A program made the translations under genes and the position numbers. Below the pieces are notes generated by a model. That model searched no databases and was not told the origin of the DNA. It was given only the letters and a program-made list of their open reading frames with translations. Shown here piece by piece: positions 1 through 12,925 of a stretch of DNA of 64,000 nucleotides. The DNA comes from Pyxicephalus adspersus (lineage: Eukaryota; Chordata; Amphibia; Anura; Pyxicephalidae): positions 68,347,396 through 68,411,395 of the forward strand of contig NC_092859.1 of NCBI RefSeq assembly GCF_032062135.1, read 5' to 3'. Each line of letters opens with the position of its first letter. Position 1 is the stretch's first letter.

Positions 1-1127
1 GTTAACATCTCCTTCTGAATCGCGCAGCTGAAAATTAATCGCCTTAATTGGCGTTTTTGAGATCTTTGCAGGAAACCGGCAGGCAAGTTCACTAGAACTC
101 GGGCCTGACTCGTGCTAATAGAGGTCCCTGACCTCAAACCTACGTACATTGATGAATCAGGGCCAGTGTCTCCATTCTTAAAGGCAGTTGACTAGCTGAT
201 TAGATATTTGTGTTAATATAAAAATAACATATATACAATAATTTTTATTTAATTGTAATCCCAGGCTTTGGGAAAACATGTAGTGGTGTTACACGTGTCG
301 GCGCATGTGTAGACATCAGGAAGATTCCTAAAGAGGACTAATATTATGTAAGGGAGAACTTCAGTAATGGTGACATTTGTATTGAGTTGAACTCCTGAGG
401 CTTTTCTGTTCTTGGTATCATGCGATTGGAAAAATGTGCGGAATGTGATGTATTTTATTTATGAGAAGATGTCACCATAGGTTGACATCAAAACTTTTTT
501 GATACACTTTTTATACACTATGTCAATGTGCTTTTTTAAAATTTCTTTTAGAGAATGTTGATCCTTTTCTTTTTACATCTTATTCTGCCATACCTAAATT
601 CACTTAAGTTTTTTTTTTCTTTATACTTATTTGTATGTGTATTCATGCATAAATATAATATTAAAAAAGTAAAAAAAGAAGTAAAATATACACATATTGT
701 CAAAAAGCATTGTCAAATGTAAAATATTAAAAGCAGCTGGTTTAATATATTATTAGATCCGTTATTCTTTAATCTTATGAACAAAAATGTACTATATTGG
801 TGCTTAGATTTGTTGTGACTTTATTTGTTTTTTCAAGCCTTGTTCATTTCCTGCTAGTAAAGAAAATGGCCTGTTCACTCTGTCAGAATTCCAGGTTCCT
901 TGTAGCATCGTGCCAGAAATCATAATTTCCCATAAAAATTTGCTGCTTCTCATGGCGCATCTGCTGCACTAAAAATCCCAAACAGTGTTATCAGCCTTGT
1001 CTGCCTCTTGTTATGTTATGAAGATTTGGAGGGCCGAGTGTCTCTTCGCCCAAATCCTGCACAATATGCACACTGCAGCAAAAACGTTTGTGGGTGCTCC
1101 ATATTAAGCTCCATAGATAGTCTGACA

Positions 1128-1155
1128 TAAAAAAAAAAAAAAAAAAGAAAAAAGT
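1128..1155. repeat. Poly-A-rich tract
   Basis: An almost uninterrupted run of A with one G, followed by a GTGAAAC stretch. It could be the tail of an old retroposed sequence, but nothing recognisable sits upstream, so it is listed only as a homopolymer tract. Confidence 0.7.
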
Positions 1156-4100
1156 GAAACAGTTGTAATTACCGTTTAATTACAAATTAAATACTCATTT
1201 GGCTGATCACAATAATGACAAAAAATTAGCAGGACATAGGCTGATCATGACAAGGATTTGAGTGGAGGCAGGTTGTATCTAACCAATATGTTTGCCATTA
1301 TAGTCTGCCTCCTGCCAAGTCTTTGCCTGAATCAGCCTTCCTCCATTCTGTCCGCTGCCAAATCTTTGATTGCAACAGCCTGGATACAGTCTGATGTTAG
1401 ATATATTTGCTGGCTGGTGATGGTGGACTAGAACTTGGTGAGATGTGACCTTTCTTCCTACAACAGGCCTTGTGTCTACCACTCCCAGGTTCCCAGTAGT
1501 AAGCCTCCCACGCTGAGTAATGGCTAAATTATGGCCTGATAGTCGGACACTTCAACAATACTTGTACTCACGCTGCCACTACCAGTGCTGTCCTGTACCT
1601 ACCATCACATTACAGCCTTCCCTGTTCCACACTCACATTTATGAGTTTCCCAAACAGACTAAATGGTGATGAACTGCCTAACTCACACTTCTGTAATGGC
1701 AGTAGGCTGCTAATGTACAACCAAGGGTATTCTGTGTCAGTGTCCCGCTAACTTATTCCACCCTGAAACAATGACATTCCAGCTACCAGAAGTGTCTGTG
1801 TGGCAGGGCAGGTGGCAAAGGGATGGTTGGGAGACTCCATCCCTGTCACTGTGACTATAGATGCAGGAGCTTAGATTTTATGCATTGCATTATCTGTCAC
1901 ATGGGTTGAGAGTCTCTCACTTCCCATGTTTTATTACTAATGATGATGGTGGCTGCCTTTACCTATTTCGGTATTGCTGATTTCTAACTTCCACCATCAC
2001 AGATGGCTCCTGCCAACCCCAGGCCATTTCTACCCCAATATGGCACCATCCATGCCTCAAAATTTCATTAGTTTTTTAAACATAAATAAAAAGACACATC
2101 ACTTAAAACTTTGTGTTTTCCTGTGTTATTTGCAAAAAAATACATAAATTACAAATGTTTGGCTTTAATGACATAACATTTTTTCGCTTAAAGGTCATAT
2201 CAAATGTTAGGCATATTAACACAATGTGGCATAATTAGACCCAAAGCTTGAGGGATAGAGAAAAGGCAAATAAAAACCAGCTTTAAGAAAAGAATAATAA
2301 AAGACTCTAATGGAAACTAAAGAAAAGATTGTAAAAGAAATGTTTCCCCTGCAAGGTTGCCCTAAAGCTATGAAAGGTCTAGGATATCCCTAGTAAATCT
2401 ACATATGTTCCCGTTAGATCTCTTCCTAGCTTAGAGGTATCTTTTTAGGTCTTACAAAATACTTGATGTAGACTGCAGCTATCTTGAATTTCTTGCTCCT
2501 ATCACTGCTGAATACCACTGCGTAGCAATTCAAGGGTATTTCAGTCTATTCCTCAAAAAGAAAACAGCTGATTTGATATGACAATGCAGTTCTGTTGTTC
2601 TCTTAGAAATTGCTGCATAAAATGTGTTTATTAGAACAGACGCATAGCTGTAGAAGAAGAGCAGGACTTTGAAGATTAAAATGAATTGATTCGATGTGCT
2701 TCATGGCATAGTGCTTAATGTTATAGGTAAAAGAAAGCTGAATGCTGAACATCCATGAAGTTAAATGTTCATATAAAGCAAAGGATAGAAAATCTTCTAC
2801 TTAATGTGTGTACTGTTAAACGACAAAGCGTTGACAATGACAAATGTTGTTTTTTTAATGTACTACTTTGCTCATACTAACTGAAAGCCTATGTGATTTT
2901 TAGTAATTCTAAAGCAAAAAATGCAACATTCTTTCCAATACTCACTTGAATTGAGTTGAATGAGCTAAAACCTTTTCCCTGGAGTGATGTGTCTCAAGAA
3001 CCAGTCCACCGGAAGGGCGTCATTTTGGCACGTCCCTCTGACGGCATAATGATGCTGAAAACAACACTGATGTCATCACACAGGACATTCTCTGCACCCC
3101 TGAGGACCTCCCTTTGCTGAAGAAGGGGAAAGAAATCTCTGTGTCATAAGACAATTTTAAGAACTGAGGAAAAAAGTTACGTTTAAGGAAAAATGGTCAG
3201 GGCAGGGGATTGGGACACGGAAGATGGGAGTATGCAGTTGAGCTTTAAAGAATACCTTCACTGAAAATAGATGATGCTATTTTGAGGAAAATAGGGCACA
3301 CTGCGCTCTCAGTATTGTCAGCCGGGGCTAAGACTAAGCTTACATTTAAAGTATCACTAGAGTAAAAAACAGTATATTCATTTTTTTATGTCTTGATAAT
3401 ACTTTTATTCCTATTGAGTTACAATAGGTCTTCAAATAGGCCCTATAGGTTCCTTATATCATTCATGGGGAACTACATATCTTTAATGCCTGTGGCTACA
3501 ATTCATGCCCCATTCTGAATGTTTTCAATTGTAGCCCCCTATTGTGCTGCCAAGAGCTGAGACTACTGAGAAAATACCTTCATTAAGTATATCCAATGCA
3601 AGGAATAATGGGATATGCAGTTTTCTTAGAGGTGGGAAACTGACTTGTAGCCACTCTGCTGCCCCTTTATTTACATTTTTAAAAGGTAATATTCTTATAT
3701 TTCATTTACTGCATATCACAAGAACGTATACATAGTAGCTGTGTGCTGAGGGCGAATGGAAGATAATAAGAGAAAAAGTCTCTCCCAGACCACTAGAATC
3801 TCAGTGTAACTAATGAATGCTGTTAGAATGTTAAAAAGAGAAAGAACCAGCCCTAAATTCCTGAAAATAAACAAGAGCATGGCTAAGTCACTGATTTTAC
3901 TTGAATTAGTGTGCAAAATATATATAAACGCATGGAAAGCAAAGCGCTAGTCTAGTAACACATACACTGATGTTTAAGGTGTACTAGTATGGTGCATGCA
4001 TTGGACATACAAATATTCCTGCTTTGGTGCCTCCTGTTAAGATGCACAAAGGAATTTGCATGTAAAAAAAAATGTGACCTGCTACCTAAGAAATGACATA

Positions 4101-5189
4101 AGCAAACACAAAATAAATTGCCATATCAAAAACACATGCTATTGAAGAAAACATAGCATTATGCATCAATGGATGTTTATTTTCATTAAAAATCTGTTCA
4201 GAGTCACCAGCCACAGCATGCACAATATTTTTCATTTGTGGACAATGCGATGCCTTCAGCGCAAAGGTACAAGCACATATGGTACAGGTACATTTTATGT
4301 GGTTAAAATTTTACATAAAATGCACTGGTTAAATCCTGGTTGCCATTTCTAATCAGAGCCATTCCAACATCAGATTGGAACTAGGGATTTGAGCGTTCCA
4401 GGTTCTGATCTGACATTACCATACTTGTCATTCATTATTGCTGTGATTATGACAATGACATAATAAGGCTGATTTATCAAAGGATTCAAAAATGTTCACA
4501 CAATAATTTATGCACATATTCACGTTGATTATCCAACATGGGCAGACAGGGTAAATAGGGATCTCATTTAAGTAGTTTGCACACATTTTACTATGTGTAT
4601 TTTCCCAAATCATTTAGTAAACGATCCTCTTTCTGTGATCTTCTACATTGCTCAGTCTTTTATTTGAATCCCTCACTGTACACAGAACATAGGTTAGTAA
4701 AGTAAAAGTCTATAGTAAAATAAAAGTTACTTAGAGGTCCATAGAGGTCCAACAAATTGCACGATTCCCTAAAAAATAAAATTGTCCTAGAAAATAAATG
4801 GTTCAAACAGAATCCTCTGAACCATTTCCCACCAATAAAGTGCTTGAGTATGAATAGACACTTGTACTTGGAGGAATACTGGCATTTCAAGGTCCTGTGT
4901 CTTTTAATCACCTTTGGCTCATTTCAGGTTCTGAAAGTGAAAAAAACCCATTTATTGAAGATATAATTAACTATAAGCTGTCTAGTTTATTTTCAAATAA
5001 CATATGCCGTTTGCGTGTTCTCACTTTTGCTGTAATATCAATGATAGAGTTTCTTGACCATTTGCTGTTTTAATGACACAGAAATGAATGGAGACAAATA
5101 AATTGCTTTCTGTGTGTTTTATGAGCCTCTCTGTCAGTGAATAAATAACTTTTTCTAAAGGAACAACTTCTTTTATTAACTTAATGAGA

Positions 5190-5201
5190 CAGCTGACGTC
5201 A
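5190..5201. promoter_or_regulatory. Overlapping E-box and palindromic CRE-like motif
   Basis: CAGCTG (5190-5195) overlaps a full palindromic TGACGTCA (5194-5201). These match the consensus sites of bHLH factors and of CREB/ATF factors. It lies in a locally less repetitive 230-bp stretch. Short motifs like this occur by chance, so this is only a candidate; cross-species conservation would be the decisive test. Confidence 0.2.
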
Positions 5202-8130
5202 GAAGATGGGCAAAGGTTGATGGCTTCCTAAATAAGAACTTAATTAAATTGATTTATAGGATGGCAAAGAGACATTTACCCAAGCAGGCCTACTCTACAA
5301 CAACTTTACAAGGTTGGCTGAGTCTGCCAGTCTATGCGGATGACCTTTTCAGTAAACTGACCAAACATTTTGTACTCTGTGGTAAAAACACAGCAAGATC
5401 CATTTAGGGTTAAATTACCAGCAGATTCTGGTGACAACTCATTCCATCTAGTAAATTGCATAGCTGCATGTCATCTGCATAGAATCTAATTTACATATGT
5501 CTACATCAAATATCTTGGTCACCTTTACAAGTAATACATTATGTAAGAGCATTGATTTAGTTATGAACTTATTTACAGATGAGATGTGTCATAGTGGCAA
5601 CTGAACTACATTTATGTTGGGTCATAATTAAAATGGACATTTTCTGTCTCCTGGTCCCCTGCAATTACATGCAGATATTTCCAAACATCTAGAAAAGGTA
5701 ATTTGAAAAAAGAATATCACATGTAAAAATGCAGTTTACAAAATGCATTAGATGTATAGGAACACAACATTCAGCTGTGGGTACAGCTTTGTACTTTGGT
5801 ATTTGTGGTGAAAAAACTGTTTGGTAGTAGAAACTAAGCCTACCAAGCTCTTCTACCACTATGGATTAGTGACTCAACAGAAAAAATATGTCCCAACCCA
5901 GGCTCCTCACATTACAAAGAAACTGTGCAAAAAATGAGGATAATTCTACAAAACAGAACACAACCCTTATTTGACCACTCTTCTGCTCAAATACAATACT
6001 CAACAGATAAAATCTGTTAAATTAGATATACATTTGTTTAAACAAGATATGCACTATATCAGGTAGATGATACAGGACACTATGCAATGTAATAGCAGTT
6101 CAGAGTACACCACCAACAGAGTGCACTTAATTACTGTTCATATCAGAAACAGGAAGCAGAAAATTGCCATGTGCTCCAATTATTTCTGATTTGGAAAATT
6201 GACGTAGTGTAATATTGTGTGTTGAACTTTCCTTCTGGCTAAAAGGAACCATGGGGGAACAATCCTTTCCTTAATTGTTCACTATAGAAGGACCTTAGAG
6301 AACCCCCAAAAGAGCTCCTACCCTCCGTGTCCTCCCTAAGGCTACGTATCAGCACACATTCTTTACTTGGAAGACAAATTTACCAACCATATGTAATCCA
6401 TAACCTTCCAGTAACTAACATAAAATGGAAACATGATTTCTATACATACAGATTTCTCTGCTTCCTCCCGAATGGAAAGAGACGCTTAATAAAGTGTGAA
6501 AAGTAACTCAGAGACCGGATTATCTCCTACAGCATGCTTTTCCCAGAATAGTTAGGAATTGTGGATAATGGATAAAACCTAATTAATCTACAAATAATTG
6601 AATTGAATAGCTGGACTCCAGAGGCCTAAACAGATCCAGATATTCTACTAAGCAAAAAATTCTGCTTTCCTTGACATCTGGTACCTTTATAATCCCTTGG
6701 TTTCCTGTTGATAGGAGTGACTGTATCTCACTATTTTACATATTTAAGACACATTTATGGGAACTCCATGCAATCCAACAATACTGACCATTAGCAACAC
6801 ATATATAAATTGTCAGCCTTCAACACAGCTCCTTGTACATCAGCAAAACTCTAATTATATCACCTTTGTGGATACTTCACCATGCCAGTTTATTCTCCAC
6901 AGCCTCTTTCTATGAACCATTTTAATACAGACCCAGTGGTGGTTACCCAATGCTCATATGCTGGTGACCCTTTCATTCAACGTTTTTTTGAGCTAGGTGA
7001 TAAAAATGGCTGTCTTTTAGCACATCTGGCCAGACCGTATAAGGCTTTATTTACCAACTCCAGGGTATATAACTCCAATCATGTTTTGCAAAACTGAATT
7101 CATTGCAGACTTTTTTGTAATACTTTACAGCACACTTTAATTGCAAGGCGAATAAAATCTGAATAACCTTAACAATTATCCTGCAAAAATGAAAATTTTT
7201 AGACTTTAGTTTTTAGAAGAATAAGGAAATAGAACAGACGTTTGACGCTTTTGCAAAGCTCAAAATACCAGTTCTACATGGATACAAACAGAAGAGTGAT
7301 ACAAAACCTTTCAACACCTTCTTGTTCAAAATCCTGTTTTTTTAATCAATATATCCTAAAATATGGGCTACTTCAACCCAATTCATAAGAGAAAACCTAA
7401 TAGTAATAATTCCCAAAGCCCCAGATTATTAATAAAATGTATGTATATATTTGTCATAATCCACAAACCTAAATGAAATTGTTTATATCAAGTTACTTCT
7501 GTAAGGTATTTTAAAGTGCCCATGCATTAGTAGATAGAGGGTGAGCCATTGCAAAACAAGAGGTACATCTGGGGTCCCCTAGAAGTATACCCCACAGGTA
7601 TAAATAAAGAAAAGCTGTTTGTAAAAAGTAGGCACAGTGCAGTATATTGTTGTTTGCAGGTCCTCAGGAGTATTGGTCATATTTTTCTCTGTTTGGTTCA
7701 CCAATAGTTGCCTAAACTGACCCTAATGTTCGGGTTGATTTTGAAGCCAAAAATGGTTTTGTGGAGTGCTTGTAGAGCAGTTAATGTAACAAAATATGCA
7801 ATAGAAGATCTCCACGTATGTACAGAACTCTGGGCTGTGCAATAAAAAGGAGGTTGGATCTTCATAGGCATAGCTGACTTTAAGGGTAGCATGGAAGATA
7901 CACCACATTACATCTCATTAGCGTCAGCAGCAAAATAGAAGATTCAGTATGTATTTCAGAACTAATTAACTACAAACAGTAAATTTAATTTTGATAGAAT
8001 CAAGTAGTAGAATTATTCCTCTAGGCAAATGTTCTACAGTGTTCTTGAACCCTCAAACTAGTATTAAGATACAAATACTATGAAGACGTTTATACAGTAG
8101 GGAATTTCACCAACATTGGGTATGAGATAC

Positions 8131-8364
8131 TGGCCCCGATTTATTAAAGTTCTCCAAGGCTGGAGAGAATACACTTTCATCAGTGAAGCTGAATAATTGA
8201 GCAAACCTGGAATGGATTTCCTAAAATCAAGCTATTTGTTAGCTATTTGTTAGCAAATGTTTTAAATACTGGTCCAGATCCATTCCAGGTTTGCTGTATC
8301 ACCCAGCTTCACTGATAAAAGTGTATTCTTCCCAGCCTTGGAGAACTTTAATAAATCAGGACCA
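8131..8364. mobile_element. Palindromic fold-back MITE, copy 1
   Basis: The first ~90 bases are the imperfect reverse complement of the last ~90. The left arm carries TTTATTAAAGTTCTCCAAGG and CACTTTCATCAGTGAAGCT; the right arm carries their complements. No coding capacity. The same unit recurs at 41380, 41610, 55078 (one end) and 59734. An internal 11-base unit (AGCTATTTGTT) is duplicated at about 8221-8243. This fits a non-autonomous DNA transposon with long terminal inverted repeats; I cannot assign the superfamily because no clear target duplication is visible. Confidence 0.8.
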
Positions 8365-9685
8365 CTGTGTAGGAGATGCAATGGGAAAGGTTCAAGTAAA
8401 ACAAAGATATTAAACAGGTGACCCTTATCCACCCAAACACAGAGTTTAACTTGTGTATGTTCCAGCACACATATTCTTATTGACCAATGTTCATGGCTGG
8501 TCATTTTATAGTTTTCTTGGCCTTACATACGAAAGGTGGCCTCACTAATAAAAGAGGCAGGGAAAAACTCCAAAAAGTTAGTCATGCCCTTCTTCATCCA
8601 CTCACTGTCCGCTGTACTTTATCCACTGTACATACACTTAGCTATGAAGTACAAACTTAAGTCTCCAAAACCACCATTTCACATTGCCAAAGTGCATCAG
8701 AACCCATCTCCTCAATTACCACTGTGCCAGTTCTGGTATATTAGTGTAAAATCACTTTTTGCTTCACTGTTTAGCAGAATCCTTCTTCAGCCTTTAAGTA
8801 CTGGCAACAGTCATTTCTTGTACATTTTTCCTAAAGTATAATTAAATTGTTTATGTGAATTCTTTGGATTAAATTTAAATAATAATCCCATCACGTCTTA
8901 AAATGAAATACTAAAGACTATCAAAGCTATTGACTTTACAATCTTAGGCCAGAGTATAGGGTGAGATTTTAAATCCATAAATGCCATAACTGATTTATTT
9001 TAAAGCTTTTTACAGCTAAAATATTATGTGTCTAACCCTCATTAAATACCTAACAATTTAGGCTTAGCAGATCAATTGGCAGCATAAACTGCCTCAAGCT
9101 GTAACATACTGATATGTAAATATGGAAAATGTAATGTTATTCTACAAATTTGAAAAATACTAATTAACCAAGTTCATTTTCAAAGGTACTCCAAATGTGC
9201 ATTTCACATTGAAATGCAGAGGAATTAATATAATCGATGTTTATAATGGATGGTTAGATGTACATTACTACACAGGCCATTTTTGGGGAAAAAAAGGAAA
9301 GCAAAATATAAAATAAGTGTTACACCTCTGAAAATGTATATTTTCTAATCCCTGTGTACCAAATTGCAGAAATGTCCTGTATATGACTAGAAAAAAATGG
9401 ATTAGTACTTTAATGCCCAGATTTTACCTGGACAACATCACTTTTCAGGCCTTTTGATATTTGTGGTCAAAACACACATCATGGCATTGGTACATGAAGT
9501 AATTAAAAGAAACATCCATAAAATGTTTGTAAAGGACATCAGGAGGTATTTGTAATGTGTTTTTGCACCTACCATCATACTGTCATTTTTAAATTATACC
9601 CTAAAACTTCACAGTGGTACCATTAGTTCAATGCTTTTGGTCTGTAAACTTTCCACTTCTAGTTTTCTACTTTTCTATGGAATTA
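8365..9685. other. Non-coding interval, nothing recognised
   Basis: AT-rich sequence. A 101-codon frame at 8536-8841 (plus) has no recognisable domain, no signal or membrane pattern and no exon-like boundaries, and I treat it as chance. Confidence 0.6.
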
Positions 9686-10017
9686 CAGGTAGTCTCTGAG
9701 TTAGGAAAATCCGACATACAGACAACTGCTAAATACAAACTCTGCAGTGGTTTCTTTTTGCATATACAAAGCACAGCTTGCTCCAGAAGTTTATGAATGT
9801 CTAGGCTTCATAAGGTTTTTGTTTTTGCTTTGTTTTTGAATAACTTATGTTGAGGAATTTATACAGTAACTGACACCATGCTGCCTAATAATATGTTGAG
9901 ACAAACATCTGTCCTAATTGCATTTATTAAATAAAGTACCTGTTCCAAATTACATTTAAATTCAATTTAAGAACAAACCTACTGTCCCTATCTCGTATGT
10001 AACACAGGGACTACCTG
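9686..10017. mobile_element. Probable pogo/Tigger-like MITE
   Basis: It begins CAGGTAGTCTCTGAGTTA and ends with the inverted counterpart, TAACACAGGGACTACCTG, giving diverged inverted ends of roughly 20-30 bases. A TA precedes the left end, but the right flank is TG rather than TA, so the target duplication is not clean. The interior is AT-rich and non-coding. The CAGGTAGTC terminus resembles pogo/Tigger-type ends; that assignment is from memory and uncertain. Confidence 0.55.
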
Positions 10018-10196
10018 TGATTGTAGAAATAGAATTTCATAGAGTCACCATTTGCAGTGATTAATTTCTTTCAAAAAAAAATTAACAGTAGAATGCCATC
10101 AGACCAAAAACATTAGGCTCATGGTATTGCTCCATCCTCATCACAGTTAAGTACCTTGGTTTATATTCTTAAACTCTGTCTATATTCAGGTATATA

Positions 10197-10422
10197 CAGT
10201 TAGGTCAATAAATATTTGGACAGAGACAACTTTAGTTTCATTTTTGTTCTATACATTACCACAATTATTTTAAATGAAACAACTCAGATGCAGTTGAACT
10301 GCAGACTTTCAGCTTTAATTCAGTGGGTTGAACAAAAAGATTGCATAAAAATGTGAGGAACTAAAGTCTTTTTTCAACACAATCACTTCATTTCAGGGGC
10401 TCAAAAGTAATTGGACAAATTA
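10197..10422. repeat. Terminal inverted repeat, Tc1 copy 1, left arm
   Basis: Pairs with 11604-11829 as an inverted repeat with scattered mismatches. Contains the outer terminus and the inner direct-repeat motif TAATTGGACAAA near 10411. Confidence 0.85.
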
Positions 10423-10442
10423 AAAAGCTAAAAATAAAATGT

Positions 10443-11472
10443 TCATTTGTGATACTTGGTTGAAAAACCTTTGCTGGCAATGACAGCCTGTAGTCTTGAA
10501 CTCATGGACATCACCAGATGCTGGGTTTCCTCCTTTATAATGCTCTGCCAGGCCTTTACTGCAGCGGTTTTCAGTTGCTGTTTGTTTGTGGGCCTTTCTT
10601 TCTGAAGTTTAGTCTTCAACAAGTCAAATGCATGTTCAATTGTGTTCTGATAATGTGACTGACTTGGCCATTCAAGAATATTCCACTTCTTTGCTTTATT
10701 AAACTCCTGGGTTGCTTTGGCTGTATGTTTTGGGTCATTGTCCATCTGTATTATGAAACGCCTCCCAATCAATGACACTGCATTTACATGGATTTGAGCA
10801 GACAGTATGTCTCTGAACACCTCAGAATTCATTTGGCTGCTTCTGTCCTCTGTCACATCATTGATAAACACTAGTGTCCCAGTGCCACTGGCAGCCATGC
10901 ACGCCCAAGCCATCACACTGCCTCCGCCATGTTTTACAGATGATGTGGTATGCTTTGGATCATGAGCTGTTCCACACCTTCTCCATATTTTTTTCTTGCC
11001 ATCATTCTGGTGAAGGTTGATCTTGGTTTCATCTGTCCAAAGGATGTTTTTCCAGAACTGTGCTGGCTTTTTTAGATGTTTTTGAGCAAAGTCCAATCTA
11101 GCCTTTCTATTCTTGAGGCTTATGAGTGTCTTGCACCTTGCAGTGCACCCTCTGTATTTACTTTCATGCAGTCTTCTTTTTATGGTGGACTTGGATATCG
11201 ATACGCCTACTTCCTGGAGAGTGTCGTTCTAGTGAAGGGGTTTCTCTTCACCATGGAAATGATTCTGCGATCATCCAGCACTGTTGTCTTCCATGGACGC
11301 CCAGGTCTTTTGCTGTTGCTGAGTTCACCAGTGCTTTGTTTCTTTCACATGATGTACCAAACTGTAGATTTTGCCACACCTAATATTGTAGCAATTTCTC
11401 GGATGTTTTTTTCTGTTTTTGCAGCTTAAGGATGGCTTGTTTCATCTGCATGTAGCGCTTTGACCACAAGTT
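10443..11472 (-). pseudogene. Tc1-like transposase pseudogene (DD34E)
   Basis: The 3' two-thirds (10443-11096) is an intact 217-codon frame ending in a normal stop. It contains the catalytic triad: WTDET near its residue 22, MDNDPKHTA near residue 119, and the E of NTIEHAF, with exactly 34 residues between the second D and E, as in Tc1-type enzymes. The 5' third (about 11097-11472) encodes the helix-turn-helix region and the GRPR-like linker (here RPGRPWK), but in shifted frames. I see a one-base loss after the KLQKQKK stretch, a TGA after STVWYIM and another frame change near GVSIS. The expected start codon, ATG in copy 2, is TTG here. The enzyme would cut and paste the element at TA sites; this copy cannot make it. 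Confidence 0.9.
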
Positions 11473-11603
11473 GTCTGTTCATAGCAAAATCTTCCACATA
11501 CAAGCACCCCCACTTAAAAAAATTTTAGGTCATTTATCTGCTTAATGGATAATGACATAAAGAAGGAATTGCCCACACCAGCCCATGAAACAGCCTTTGA
11601 GTC

Positions 11604-11829
11604 ATTTGTCCAATTACTTTTGAGCCCCTGAAATGAAGTGGTTGTGTAAAAAAAAGGCTTTAGTTCCTCACATTTTTATGCAATCTTTTTTGTTCAACCC
11701 ACTGAATTAAAGCTGAAAGTCTGCAGTTCACTGCATCTGAGTTGTTTCATTTAAAATTTATTGTGGTAATGCACAGAACTAAAACTAGAAAAAAAGTTGT
11801 CTCTGTCCAAATATTTATGGACCTAACTG
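11604..11829. repeat. Terminal inverted repeat, Tc1 copy 1, right arm
   Basis: Complement of the left arm. It ends GGACCTAACTG followed by the TA target duplication. The first bases of the transposase region lie about 130 bases inward. Confidence 0.85.
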
Positions 11830-11999
11830 TAAGGTAAGTATGTTTTTTATTGCACTTTGCTACATTTTAAATCACATTCATTGCAAATTAAGAGAAAAAA
11901 ACAATACAATAATAAAAAAAAATCCAAGGAAAAAGCTCTACTCCATTAATTCAATACAAATTTGTTGCTACGCCTACCAAATATACAGTATGGAATTTA

Positions 12000-12925
12000 A
12001 GGCTCCTAAATCTAGCTTTTGCCAAACCACATATAAGAATGGGAAGAATGGTCACTTAAGGAACTTTGACAAGCCATGTTTTTTGCTACATTGGCTGGCC
12101 TGAGTATTTTGTACATTTCTAATCTGATGGGCTTTTCATACAAAATTTTATCTAGGGTTCACAGAGAATGTTCTGAAAAATGGAAAATATCCAGTGAGTG
12201 TCAGTTATCTGTGTGAAAATGCCTTGGTAGTGCCAGTGGTCAGAGAATGTCAAGACTGGTAATGTAAGAAAGTTTGAAAGTTAATTTCTAAATGCGCACA
12301 TGTCAAACCTTAAAGCAGATGGGCTACAGCAGCAGGATACCCCACTCCTGTCAGCTGATAAATGAATTGAAAAAAAAAATGAATTTCTTGTGGGAGCAAC
12401 ATAAAAACTTGGACTCATCCTGTTATGTATTATAGATTCAGGCTGGTGATGGGGGTATAATGGTGCTGGGGATATTTACTTGTAATGTAGGACCCCTTAG
12501 TGTTAATTGAGTTAATTTAAATGCCACAGTGTATGTTAGTATTTCTGCTGACTATGTCCATCCCTTTATGACCAAAATGTACTTATTTTCCAATAGTTAC
12601 TTCCAGTGAAAACACCCCATGTCACACAAGCCTAAACCCTCTCAAACTGTTTTCCTGGATATGACAATGAGTTCACTGTTCTCAAATGGCCTCCACAGTC
12701 ACCAAACCTCAATCCAAAAGAGCACCCTTGGGATGTGGTGGAAATGAAGATTCGCCTAAAGGATCTATAGCTGCAAAAGCTGCATAATGCTATAATTTCA
12801 GCACGGGCCAAATTCTTTGAAGAATGTTTCCAGCACCTTGTTGAATTACAGCTGTTCTGATGTAAAAGAAATTCAACCCTTTACAAGTAAGGTGTACTGA
12901 ATAGGCGGTTAGTGTTTTTCAGAAA
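12000..12925 (+). pseudogene. Old Tc1-like transposase relic, second family
   Basis: The best segment is about 12650-12860. It reads, with lesions, as the C-terminal catalytic block of a Tc1 transposase: NEFTVLKWPPQSPNLNPKEH followed by a WDVVE stretch and, at the end, EECFQHLVE. The usual NPIEH is NPKEH here, but the E is kept. Upstream pieces in other frames (GDGGIMV near 12440, YVHPFM near 12550) are in the right order for the central domain, and weaker matches reach back to about 12000. Several frameshifts, stops and a deletion in the middle make it clearly dead. It starts only about 170 bases after the previous Tc1 element but is a different, more diverged family. The 3' end near 12890-12925 resembles the terminal repeat of that family; the 5' terminus is not defined. 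Confidence 0.8.

Larger units (their letters stand above)
1..8130. other. AT-rich non-coding stretch, no gene seen
   Basis: I see no exon-like reading frame, RNA gene or recognisable transposon here. Reading frames are all under 85 codons, have no recognisable domain and often overlap on both strands. An A-rich run lies at about 1130-1155. The stretch around 5060-5290 is less AT-biased and may hold a regulatory element (separate entry). Confidence 0.6.
10197..11829 (-). mobile_element. Tc1-like DNA transposon, near full length, inactive (copy 1)
   Basis: The element is 1633 bp and is flanked by TA dinucleotides at 10195-10196 and 11830-11831, the Tc1/mariner target duplication. Both ends begin CAGTTAGGTC and continue as inverted repeats of about 225 bases (10197-10422 and 11604-11829). 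Each arm has an outer motif (ATATTTGGACAG) and a similar inner motif (TAATTGGACAAA), the IR/DR layout in which transposase binds two sites per end. The interior encodes a broken transposase on the minus strand. A second copy of the same family lies at 51216-52415 in the opposite orientation. Confidence 0.93.

Noticed and set aside
8536..8841. 101-codon plus frame as a possible small gene
   Set aside because: No domain, start context or repeats of conserved residues; length is within chance expectation for 64 kb.
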